Shown in pieces: positions 1-8,455 of a DNA stretch of 35,738 bases. The notes under the pieces are model-generated. The model was not told where the DNA came from and did no database searches. It saw only the letters and a program-made list of their open reading frames with translations. Position numbers and translations under genes: made by a program. Source of the DNA: a virus; IMG/VR virus record IMGVR_UViG_3300023210_000107, positions 1-35,738 of that record; one strand, 5' to 3'. Every line of letters starts with the position of its first letter. Positions within the stretch are counted from its first letter, which is position 1.

Positions 1-3000
1 TAAATTTGTAGAACCTTCGCTAAAACCTCCTTCAAGGTTAGGCATTGTGTATAGCACATTACTTTTAGTACGTGCTAACGTGTCATCAAAATCAAATACT
101 CGTATTTTTTTAGGCGATTGAGACCATTTAATACTTCTAGCGTTATTAATAGCCTTTTGCTGAGTCTCAATGTTTTTAACCTCTTTAAAATCAATAGCTT
201 TGCTAAATTTTATTTGATTTTTTATAGCTTCAGATCTTGCGTCTACTAATTCTTTCGCAGGCCTTAAGTCATAAGCATATACAAAAGACTGGTCCGCTTC
301 AGGAAGTAAGTATATCCTTAAATCTTTGTAAGGATTATTTTTTCCAAAAACATCAACAAGATCTAACGTTTCTCTATTTTCTAGCCATTGGTCATGGAAT
401 TCTAAAATCTCATCCACTTTAAAAGCTAGTTCTTTGTCTGTGTTATTTTCAAACCCAAGTTCTGCAATTTCGAACATGCTAGTACCATTGTCAGCTAAGT
501 GCTCGCCTTTCATGTTTCCTTGAGGACCATCTTTAAAGGTTATGTACTTTAGACCCGTTAAAGATCTAAGTCCAGCTGTTGCATTAGTCTGAGCCTGCAG
601 TATACTTATAAAAGACTGAGGAGAAATACTGCCGTCTTTAACAAGATTTACTAGATTCGTTATTATGTAATTAGCTAGTATTTTGTTTTGAACATTAGCA
701 GCTTCGATCTCTGGTATTAATTTTTTGTATTCCTCTATCTTATTATCTGCAGTTATATCTTTATTTAAAATTCTACTTATTTTACCCATAACTCCAGTTT
801 TAGAATTCATAGGTGAAATATCTTCTAATCTTAAATCAAGTGGAAGGTTTTTACTTTTAGGTTGGTCTTCTTTTAGCTTAACTAAAAAATCATAAAAATC
901 GCCAGTAGCGCCAGGTATAACCTCTCCAGTCTCTTTATCCTTCTTTGAAGCCGCAGAATCAAGTAATCTATTGAAGAAACCAAGTCCATCATAACCTATG
1001 ATATTAGTTACATCTGAACCTAAAGTGTTCGCTACAACTTTCATGTCTTTAGCTAAAGCTTTCCTAACACTTATGTCACTCTTCTTAGTGATAGCTCTTT
1101 TAACTAAGTCTTTAACGCTCTGAGGTATAACTTCTGAAGCTTGTATAGACTGCAAGAATCTAAGCTCTTTACCATCAGGAACTAATCCTTGGTCAAAAGC
1201 GCTTCTAACAACTTTACCAACTCCGTCAAATTCACTGCTCTTGTATATTTCGTCACTAAGTAATATTGTACCGTCAGCGTCTACAACTTCTTCAAAACCT
1301 ATGTCTAAGCTTTTTCTTAACAACTTACTCGCTGCTTGTCTAAATTTAGGGGAAGAAATAGAAAACTTAACAGTGCCTCTTTCAGATTGTCTAGCTACGT
1401 CTTCTACAAATGCGTCGGCTAAAACTACGCCTAAAGCTGCTTGATTGTTTTCAAAAGCTTTACTTACTTCACTGTTTTCGTCTTGTAACTCTTTGTTGAA
1501 TATCTCTAATGATATTTCTTCAGCTATAGCTTTAGCCATAGACTCTTTCTTACCTCGTATAGGAGCTCCTGAGGTCATCTTGCCATCAGCATCTATACTT
1601 ACATCCTGTAATACAGATCCAACGAAGTCAGCGTCGCTTAAAGCAGTAGCTATATTAGGTAGTCTTCTAACTATATCTCCTCCAGCAGTTTTTCCTAACT
1701 TGTTTGTCGATGTCTTCTCTCTATCTATAGTCTTACCTTGCCAATCACTTGTAAAGTTTGGTACAAATACAAAGTCTCCATAAGAATCTTTAACTCTTGT
1801 TCCATTAGAATCCACTTTATACGTACCTCCCACAGATTTTTGAATAGCCTTAGGAATCGCACCCATTAACCAAGTGGTTGTCATGTTCTCTAGTATTGCC
1901 TTCTTATTCTTTAACAACCATTTTTGTAGTTGTGCATCGGCTTTTCCACCCATAGCCTTTTTAAGATCAATATCAGCTTGCTTACCCATTGCTTTCTTTA
2001 TCTCAGCGATTAAAGGTGAAACCGATTTGTTTATAGAAACTTTAGCATCAAGCTTAGATTTTAATACTTTTAAAACTTTAGTTAATTTACCGCCAATTTC
2101 TTTAATAGTAAAACCGGGTAAAACGCTACTGTCAATTAGTTTCCTAAATTTAGGTCTATCTTTTTTAACAGCATCATCTTCAGCAATTTTACTCTGTGCT
2201 TCTTTAGTATCTAAGTCTGTAGTTTTCTTAGCGGCTTCACTTTCTTTAAATAAAGCTTTTTTAGCATCTAACTTAATGAAATTTGTGTTAGCGAATATAA
2301 ACTCGCCAAAAGTAATGGGCTCTTTGTTTCCAGCTTTCTTTCTTTCTGCCGCTGGATCATAGTTAACTAATCGATCTTGTATTCCCGCTATAGCTTTTTC
2401 TCCAACTTCTTTACTAGGTGATTTTGACTTTATGTAATTGCTAATAACACCGTTTGGTAAGGTAGCATTGTATATAGGATTAAAAACTTTAGGTGAAAAA
2501 TAGTCTGCTTGAGTTTTAACACTAGGTGGAACTAAATTGTTAATTTCGTTCAAAACAGATTTAGGTCCTTCTTTGGAGTATTTTTCAGTAACAGCAGTTT
2601 CCCCAATACCTGAAACCGTTTTACCTATAGTATCGTCTAATGTAATACCGGAATTATTATCATAATTTAACACGGTGTTATATATACTGTTGGGGTTATT
2701 TTTACCAATTAAAGCGTATTCAACAGCGTTTGCTTTTTCAGCGGTACCAAAAACGTCGTTAGAAGATTTGTTTATTAGTTCTTGTACTCGTGACCTGTAG
2801 GCCATAGCTATTTTTAAAGCTTTTTTAGGTAATTCTAGTTTAGAACTATTGTATTCATTTTGTATGTTTGCTTCAAAATTTGCGTTATATAAAAACGCAC
2901 TAGTGCTTCCAAGTTTTTTACCAACTTTTGCTCCTTCTTTAGCTGCTTTAGTTAATCCTTTACCTAATCCTTTTCCTTCAATTACACTTTTATTAAAATC

Positions 3001-6000
3001 TTTTATAAAATTAAATACGTCTCTACCTGAATTAAAAGTAACATTCATACCAGCTCTTTGTAACCCTTGGCGAATAAAATCACCTATTTTGGTAAAAGCG
3101 TTTTCTTCAAACGATATAAATCCTTGGGTTAATCCTTCTGAAAATATAGTAAGTAATTCCTCAGCTTTTACGCTAGACGGAGAATCCTTATAAGCTTCGA
3201 GTCTACCTTGAATATAAGCATTGTTAAAACTAATGTCATTAGGTAACATTTTATCAATTTCAGATCTAAGAGCATTGCCCATTTGTACTATTGCTCCAGG
3301 ATTGTCTGTAATGGTTTTAAGCAACACTCCATGTAGTAATTCATGCTGAGCTGTGGTTACTGCTTTATTTGTACCTGCAACGTCTTCATTAACCGCTATG
3401 GTTTGAGTGCCATCCGCATTTTGTATAATAAATCCGTTTTGAGCCAAAGCCTCATTCACATTTATTAAATCTTCTTTATTAGCTTTGCTTTTTCCTTTGT
3501 TTCTTTCTTCTCTAGCTGCATTTTCTTGAGCTATTAGTTCACTAATTTTTGCCTTGTTACCTTTTTCAAAAGTAATACCTAAAGCGTCTGCTATTTTTTT
3601 AGTACCAGCTTCTGTTCTTTCTTCTATAATTGAAGATTGTTGCTTAACTTGAGAAGCTTCTATTTTAGCATCAATAGCTTCAATTTCTGCATCAATCCCC
3701 TTTGTGTATCTTTTATCTGCTTTTGCTTTTCTCTCTAGTAATTGATTTTTTTGTATAAGCAAATCTATTTGCTCGTCATTCATTACATCAGGAGCAACAT
3801 TAATAGCTTTTATAATATCGCCTCCATAGTCTATAGCCGAATTTATTTCGTCTAATTGGCGTTGAGCAGCGTCTTTACTTTGTTGAGTTCTAGCTCTTTT
3901 TAATTTAGTCTCTACAACTTTTTTGCTTTCTTGTAAAGTTTTTATTATATCAGCACCTTGAGTTCTGTATTGATTATATATTTTATTTTTAAAATTACTA
4001 AATTGAGTAGGAGCCATTACCGTAGAAGTACCACCTGCTAAAAGGATTGTTCCTCCTATGGTTTCAAATTGAGTGTCAAAATCAGTAAATTTGGTTTCAT
4101 TACTTAAGCCTACAGTTATTTTAGCTATATCTTGAAGTAATAATTCAGCCTCTTCCTCACCAATCTCTCCTAAAAGACTATTAACAAACTGCTTTCCTAC
4201 CGCTTTTCTAGCTTCTTTTGTAGTTGCTTTCTTTAAGTTTTCTACAACGGTATTTAACATAGATTTACCTATGTTGGTTTTAAAGAAATTTACATCAGGC
4301 ATGATACCCTGCACTACAGCCGTAGCAGTGGATGCCATGCTTGAATAAGCAAGAGCTTGACTGTCATCTAACCCCATTTGCTTACCTTCCATGTAATTAT
4401 CATTAACGGTTGCTCTAAAAGCAAACCCGCCCATTTTTATTTTATTTATGGTGCTAGCACTTGCCCCCATTCCTTTTAATAAAGAGTAAGCGTTTTTTAG
4501 ACCTTTCATATCACCTTTACGGGCAGCTAGCGCTACTCCTATCGTAAAAGGTAACATATTAGCTATAGTTTTGCTACCAGATCTAAAAGATATCCCATCT
4601 TCAGATAAACTCCCGCCTTTAGGACTAATTCCTAGGTAATTAAATGAGTTGTAGTTAGAAAACATGTCGCTTACCATGTCTAATCTAGAATACTCATCTT
4701 CTTCAAAAGTACCCATACCTGTAAAAGCAAGTCTATTTAACCAAATAGCACTACCAACAATGGATTCCCCAATGAGTTTTTGTCCTCCTTGGACAAGGGT
4801 GCCTATAAAATCTGCTGTACCTCCAACAAAACCACCATCGATATGTCTATCTCTCCATTCAATAAAATCTTCAGTCATTTGAAAATTGTTATCAAAAACC
4901 TGCTCTCCTATATTAAAAGCTAGTTTAGTAGATGTTGTTTGTATTTTATCAGCTGCGTTATACAATATAGTTTGAGCAGCGGTAGCGGCTTCAGGGGTTA
5001 CTGAGCTTGCTTCGTCTGCAGCAAATATTATTTCTTGAGCTTTATCGTATTCGTTTAAATACTCTTCGTAAGATTGATTCAGTACTTTACTTTTTGCTTC
5101 GGTAATAAGCATTTCTTTTCCCTCAAGATTAAGATTGCCATCAAGAGTTTTACCTTTTAATTTATTGTCAGAATATAATTTATTTATTATTTCATCTTCG
5201 ACTTTTTGGTCAAATTCAATTTGTTCTTTTTTGTTTTCGCCTAAGTCGCTTGAGCCAAAACTACTATAAGTATCTTTGGTTTTAGCCGTAGATACTTCTT
5301 TTAGCAGTAATGTTTGCTCGTCATATCTATCTTTTTCGAGAGAATTTTGAAATATGTTTGCTCTTTTGTTGGCATAGTTACGCTCTACCGCAGCAAACTC
5401 TTCTGGAGTTATTTCTCCTGCTTGAAGCTTTGCTTGCCCATCATTCCAATAAGCGTCAGTTTCGTTAATTTTTTGAGTAAAGTTATTTCTTGTTCTAGAC
5501 GCAGCGGTTCTATTATTCTCTAATTCGTTTTGCTTGTTATATTCAAGTTGATTAATTTGAGATTGTATATCCGCAGATTCTGTGGACATTATGGGATAAT
5601 CTTTTTGTTTATTTTTTAAAAATTCAAGTTCATTATCATAAGCGGATAAAGCCGGTTTGTTTTTATTAAACCCAGGATCTTCATATAAGCTTATAATGAA
5701 ATCGTTAGGACTGTAATTAGGATTATCTAGTTTAGGCTCTTTTTTGTTAGCCTCAAATATTTCTTTTTCTTCTTGAAAAGAGTATTGAGATTCTGTAGGT
5801 CCACCTGGTCGATTTATCCATTCAGATAATTCATCAGCCGTTAAGTTTGGATTTTCATCAATGTATCTGTTAGTTTCTTCTTCCCAGGCTTTTATAGTAA
5901 CCGGTTCACCAAATTCATCCAATTGCACTTCAGCATCACCTAACCTCGATACCGAAAAATCTTCTGCCGAAGTTGATCCCGTATTTTCTGACTCCACATT

Positions 6001-6165
6001 CGGATCCGCAGTTGTAGAGTCTGTCTTCTTTCCCGGCACTAAAACAGCGCCACGCTTAGCCAGGTATTCTTCAAAAGTTACTCCGTTCTGCTCTGCTGCT
6101 ATCTTTAGAGTAGACGCAGGTACTTCTCTGTTGTTTATTTTATATATCGGGTCTGTTGATGCCAT
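1..6165 (-). CDS. Giant virion/ejection protein with HELLH and HAD motifs, partial
   Basis: The frame stays open from an ATG at 6165 to the window edge, giving 2055 codons without a stop, so the C-terminus is missing. The N-terminal part is acidic and looks disordered. Weak hydrophobic Gly/Ala-rich stretches lie near residues 440-480, 535-555 and 695-710 and could touch membrane. An HELLH sequence at residues 941-945 fits a zinc metallopeptidase (HExxH). At the edge, IRVFDFDDTLARTKS contains DxDxT (D2025, D2027, T2029), motif I of the HAD phosphatase superfamily, so a HAD domain probably begins here. It is the last and largest of three consecutive genes, matching the place of T7 gp16, and I infer an internal protein ejected with DNA. 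The leader between this gene and the previous stop is made of ATTTW pentamers. No transglycosylase motif was recognised. The coding call is firm; the function is inferred. Confidence 0.85.
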   Translation of the reverse strand, partial: MASTDPIYKINNREVPASTLKIAAEQNGVTFEEYLAKRGAVLVPGKKTDSTTADPNVESENTGSTSAEDFSVSRLGDAEVQLDEFGEPVTIKAWEEETNRYIDENPNLTADELSEWINRPGGPTESQYSFQEEKEIFEANKKEPKLDNPNYSPNDFIISLYEDPGFNKNKPALSAYDNELEFLKNKQKDYPIMSTESADIQSQINQLEYNKQNELENNRTAASRTRNNFTQKINETDAYWNDGQAKLQAGEITPEEFAAVERNYANKRANIFQNSLEKDRYDEQTLLLKEVSTAKTKDTYSSFGSSDLGENKKEQIEFDQKVEDEIINKLYSDNKLKGKTLDGNLNLEGKEMLITEAKSKVLNQSYEEYLNEYDKAQEIIFAADEASSVTPEAATAAQTILYNAADKIQTTSTKLAFNIGEQVFDNNFQMTEDFIEWRDRHIDGGFVGGTADFIGTLVQGGQKLIGESIVGSAIWLNRLAFTGMGTFEEDEYSRLDMVSDMFSNYNSFNYLGISPKGGSLSEDGISFRSGSKTIANMLPFTIGVALAARKGDMKGLKNAYSLLKGMGASASTINKIKMGGFAFRATVNDNYMEGKQMGLDDSQALAYSSMASTATAVVQGIMPDVNFFKTNIGKSMLNTVVENLKKATTKEARKAVGKQFVNSLLGEIGEEEAELLLQDIAKITVGLSNETKFTDFDTQFETIGGTILLAGGTSTVMAPTQFSNFKNKIYNQYRTQGADIIKTLQESKKVVETKLKRARTQQSKDAAQRQLDEINSAIDYGGDIIKAINVAPDVMNDEQIDLLIQKNQLLERKAKADKRYTKGIDAEIEAIDAKIEASQVKQQSSIIEERTEAGTKKIADALGITFEKGNKAKISELIAQENAAREERNKGKSKANKEDLINVNEALAQNGFIIQNADGTQTIAVNEDVAGTNKAVTTAQHELLHGVLLKTITDNPGAIVQMGNALRSEIDKMLPNDISFNNAYIQGRLEAYKDSPSSVKAEELLTIFSEGLTQGFISFEENAFTKIGDFIRQGLQRAGMNVTFNSGRDVFNFIKDFNKSVIEGKGLGKGLTKAAKEGAKVGKKLGSTSAFLYNANFEANIQNEYNSSKLELPKKALKIAMAYRSRVQELINKSSNDVFGTAEKANAVEYALIGKNNPNSIYNTVLNYDNNSGITLDDTIGKTVSGIGETAVTEKYSKEGPKSVLNEINNLVPPSVKTQADYFSPKVFNPIYNATLPNGVISNYIKSKSPSKEVGEKAIAGIQDRLVNYDPAAERKKAGNKEPITFGEFIFANTNFIKLDAKKALFKESEAAKKTTDLDTKEAQSKIAEDDAVKKDRPKFRKLIDSSVLPGFTIKEIGGKLTKVLKVLKSKLDAKVSINKSVSPLIAEIKKAMGKQADIDLKKAMGGKADAQLQKWLLKNKKAILENMTTTWLMGAIPKAIQKSVGGTYKVDSNGTRVKDSYGDFVFVPNFTSDWQGKTIDREKTSTNKLGKTAGGDIVRRLPNIATALSDADFVGSVLQDVSIDADGKMTSGAPIRGKKESMAKAIAEEISLEIFNKELQDENSEVSKAFENNQAALGVVLADAFVEDVARQSERGTVKFSISSPKFRQAASKLLRKSLDIGFEEVVDADGTILLSDEIYKSSEFDGVGKVVRSAFDQGLVPDGKELRFLQSIQASEVIPQSVKDLVKRAITKKSDISVRKALAKDMKVVANTLGSDVTNIIGYDGLGFFNRLLDSAASKKDKETGEVIPGATGDFYDFLVKLKEDQPKSKNLPLDLRLEDISPMNSKTGVMGKISRILNKDITADNKIEEYKKLIPEIEAANVQNKILANYIITNLVNLVKDGSISPQSFISILQAQTNATAGLRSLTGLKYITFKDGPQGNMKGEHLADNGTSMFEIAELGFENNTDKELAFKVDEILEFHDQWLENRETLDLVDVFGKNNPYKDLRIYLLPEADQSFVYAYDLRPAKELVDARSEAIKNQIKFSKAIDFKEVKNIETQQKAINNARSIKWSQSPKKIRVFDFDDTLARTKSNVLYTMPNLEGGFSEGSTNL

Positions 6166-6183
6166 ATTTAATTTTATTTAATT

Positions 6184-7410
6184 TTATAATCCTATTGCGT
6201 TTAAATCTAATCTGTCTATAACCTCGTCTAGAGTAAACTTTAAATCAACATATTCTCCTGGTCTTATTTCTTTATAAAGAGGGTCGCCTGCTGCGTCTGT
6301 TATCTCGTAGTAAGGATTATCACCTTGGTTCACTACCTGAGCAGATAACTTATTGCCTTGAGTTCTAGCTGTGATTTTTTTACCGCTTTCAAGCAGTTTT
6401 AGTTTTCTCTGCACATCGTTTAACCGTAATCGCTGAGCAGGGGTTAGAGCGGCTTGAGTTGCTTTGTTTTGCTTTGCTTTATATTCCCTTGAGCCATCTG
6501 CAAAAGCTTGATTTCTAGCTATAAGTAGTCTGGATTTTACGTTTTCCCTTGCTTGTTCTATAGTTATATTGCCAGCATCTAAGGCGTTTCCTACGTCATC
6601 TAGTTTTACTTCCGACTTAAAGTCGTATATGATAGATCTTAAGGTATCTTCGTTTTGCAAAGCGCTGTCTAATGACTGGTTGTATGAATCTTGCGCATAT
6701 TGATTATCGTTTTTTCCACTAGCTCCTTTGTTGTAAGCGTTTTCACTCACTTTGTTTAAGCTATTTAAAAACTTAGTGTCCTTAACAAATGGTTCAGCCA
6801 TGTCTCTATAATCTATAACATTGCCGTCAACTTTAAAACCGATGTTTCCACCTTCTTGTATTTGAAAAGGAGAGTCATAACGAGAATCACTTCTACCGTC
6901 GCCATCTCCATCGTAAAAGCCATAAGCAATCATAGACTCTCTGGATCTGCTAGGATCATTACCGTTAGAAAACAAACCTTGCTGCATTGCGGAAGCATAG
7001 TCTACTTTTCCTTTTTTGTAAGCACCTAACTGAGAGGCTAAATTGGTAAAACTGTTATTAACACCTTGCATAATATCAACTGCTTCTAAATACTCTGGAG
7101 ATGTAGCATCTGTAAACTGAGCTGCTCTCTTTGCTGCGTCAGCGTACTTTGAACGCTCAGCAAGTAGAAATTCACGCATAGACTTAGTTTCAGCAGGAGT
7201 AAAGCTAGTGAAATCCATGTCGGTTTTCATCTTTGCCATGTATCCGTTAACTTTCTGCTGAATAGATTCGTTTGCTTTTGTTCTAAGAGGGGTTTGAGTT
7301 GCTGAAACAGTAGAGTCTCCCGCTGCAATTCCCGCCCCGATCGCGGCACCCACATCTAAAAATTTCTTGCTTGTTTGAGCAGCCCCTTGTATTAATGCGT
7401 TATTGGCCAT
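6184..7410 (-). CDS. Putative internal virion (ejection) protein, 408 aa
   Basis: This 408-residue protein has no enzyme motif that I recognise. It is largely helical and polar, with many Gln, Asn, Lys and Asp residues. Its N-terminus (residues 3-29) is a small-residue amphipathic stretch, starting NNALIQGAAQTSKKFLDVGA, that is closely matched in the 154-aa protein encoded at 27305-27769. It sits between a Q/A-rich 224-aa protein and the giant protein, the place of gp15 in T7-like phages, so I infer a component of the injected core. The stop of the upstream gene lies 1 nt before its ATG, which suggests translational coupling. Other possible roles are a tail or head protein of unknown class. 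Confidence 0.8.
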   Translation of the reverse strand: MANNALIQGAAQTSKKFLDVGAAIGAGIAAGDSTVSATQTPLRTKANESIQQKVNGYMAKMKTDMDFTSFTPAETKSMREFLLAERSKYADAAKRAAQFTDATSPEYLEAVDIMQGVNNSFTNLASQLGAYKKGKVDYASAMQQGLFSNGNDPSRSRESMIAYGFYDGDGDGRSDSRYDSPFQIQEGGNIGFKVDGNVIDYRDMAEPFVKDTKFLNSLNKVSENAYNKGASGKNDNQYAQDSYNQSLDSALQNEDTLRSIIYDFKSEVKLDDVGNALDAGNITIEQARENVKSRLLIARNQAFADGSREYKAKQNKATQAALTPAQRLRLNDVQRKLKLLESGKKITARTQGNKLSAQVVNQGDNPYYEITDAAGDPLYKEIRPGEYVDLKFTLDEVIDRLDLNAIGL

Positions 7411-7411
7411 A

Positions 7412-8086
7412 TTATGGTTTTTTCGTTAAATCCTGTACTGTTGTTGCGGGTGGCATACCGAACATGCCCTGCCAGAAGTCGCCGCTTTTACCTAAGCCTG
7501 GTATTTGTGGTAAAACCCCTGCCGCCATACTACCAACACCCCCCAGTATAGACTGTGTAGCTTGTTGCTGAGCTTGATTCGCAGCACCTAATCTTTGCTG
7601 GGACATTCCAAGCAGAGTATCTGTTTTGTCTTTTTCAGCAGCTCTAGAAGCATAAGCTCCCTGAAGTTCTTGAGACTGCAGCTGACCAGCCATTTGTCTT
7701 TCCGCCATTTGATTACCGGCTTCTTGCTGTCCAATACTGGCTGAGGCGCTTTGCGCATTTTGCGCTTGCTGGTTGGACATTGATTGTGCTAACGCTGCAA
7801 TACCTGAACCGCCAGCTGCGCCTTGAAGAGCGTCCATAGTATTTGCCATACCGGCTTGCTGCTGTTGATTAACAAAGTCAGCTTGCTGCGTATTAACAGT
7901 TAAGTCTTCGTATACGTTTTCCTGATTAGCAGCCAAATTAGACGTATCCGCACTTTCCATACGAGATTTATTTTTGTCAAATTCAGCTTGAGCCGCTTTT
8001 TGTTCTCGTCTTCTTGCTCCGCCACCTATGAGGCCACCGGCAATGCCTGAAAGACCTTGAACGGCGCTTAATATTCCTATTGGCAT
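7412..8086 (-). CDS. Putative internal virion protein, Q/A-rich, 224 aa
   Basis: The protein opens with a hydrophobic glycine-rich segment (ILSAVQGLSGIAGGLIGGGA, about residues 4-23), then becomes a long Ala/Gln-rich helical region (about 25-175) and ends with a Gly/Pro-rich tail. A glycine-zipper-like start followed by Q/A-rich helix is the usual look of small ejection proteins such as T7 gp14. Its place immediately before the 408-aa and giant proteins supports that reading. It is inferred to be packaged in the capsid and to help form the DNA channel through the host envelope. The intergenic region just upstream (8087-8118) is AT-rich and carries a 12-bp sequence also found upstream of groEL. 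Confidence 0.75.
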   Translation of the reverse strand: MPIGILSAVQGLSGIAGGLIGGGARRREQKAAQAEFDKNKSRMESADTSNLAANQENVYEDLTVNTQQADFVNQQQQAGMANTMDALQGAAGGSGIAALAQSMSNQQAQNAQSASASIGQQEAGNQMAERQMAGQLQSQELQGAYASRAAEKDKTDTLLGMSQQRLGAANQAQQQATQSILGGVGSMAAGVLPQIPGLGKSGDFWQGMFGMPPATTVQDLTKKP

Positions 8087-8104
8087 AATTATATTGTTTT
8101 ATGT

Positions 8105-8116
8105 GTTATTATTACG
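8105..8116 (-). promoter_or_regulatory. Shared 12-bp upstream element, copy 1
   Basis: The plus-strand sequence GTTATTATTACG lies 19-30 nt upstream of the 224-aa gene start. An identical 12-mer occurs upstream of groEL at 31417-31428. A role as a phage promoter element or processing site is only an inference. Confidence 0.2.
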
Positions 8117-8118
8117 TA

Positions 8119-8445
8119 TTATTTGCTACTTATAAATATTTCAGAGCCTACAGAAAACAGCTCTATTTTTCCTGTAGAGTCATTGTTTAAAGTTGTTTCC
8201 ATATAATATCCTTTTAAAGCGCTTGTATTTGCTTTGTTGGTTTTGCTGAATAAAATAAAGGAAGCTGTAGTAGGCCTTACTACATTGTTAGGTATAGTAA
8301 CATCAATCGCTGTATTACCTACTGCTGTAATTTTACCTATTTGCACAATATCAACTCCGTTAGGATCATTTGTGTAATAAGCTGTATCCCCTACCTGTAC
8401 GGAGTCTTGTATATTGTTAGCGAAGTTTATTGTTATAGATCCCAT
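8119..8445 (-). CDS. Small beta-rich structural protein, 108 aa
   Basis: This short protein is rich in Thr, Val, Ile and Asn with alternating hydrophobic residues, so it is probably all-beta. Its C-terminal half (SALKGYYMETTLNNDS, then LFSVGSEIFISSK) resembles, from memory, small proteins next to structural genes in other marine phages, where the function is also unassigned. Its place between the cadherin/Ig-like protein and the ejection proteins fits a minor virion component, for example a head decoration or tail-knob protein. No signal peptide or membrane segment is present. The next gene upstream ends 10 nt before its start. Confidence 0.75.
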   Translation of the reverse strand: MGSITINFANNIQDSVQVGDTAYYTNDPNGVDIVQIGKITAVGNTAIDVTIPNNVVRPTTASFILFSKTNKANTSALKGYYMETTLNNDSTGKIELFSVGSEIFISSK

Positions 8446-8455
8446 TTATTGTTTT

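Noticed and set aside
1241-6181. Several plus-strand frames of 60-160 codons
   Set aside because: All lie antisense to the giant open frame, which is intact from 6165 to 1 and carries recognisable motifs.
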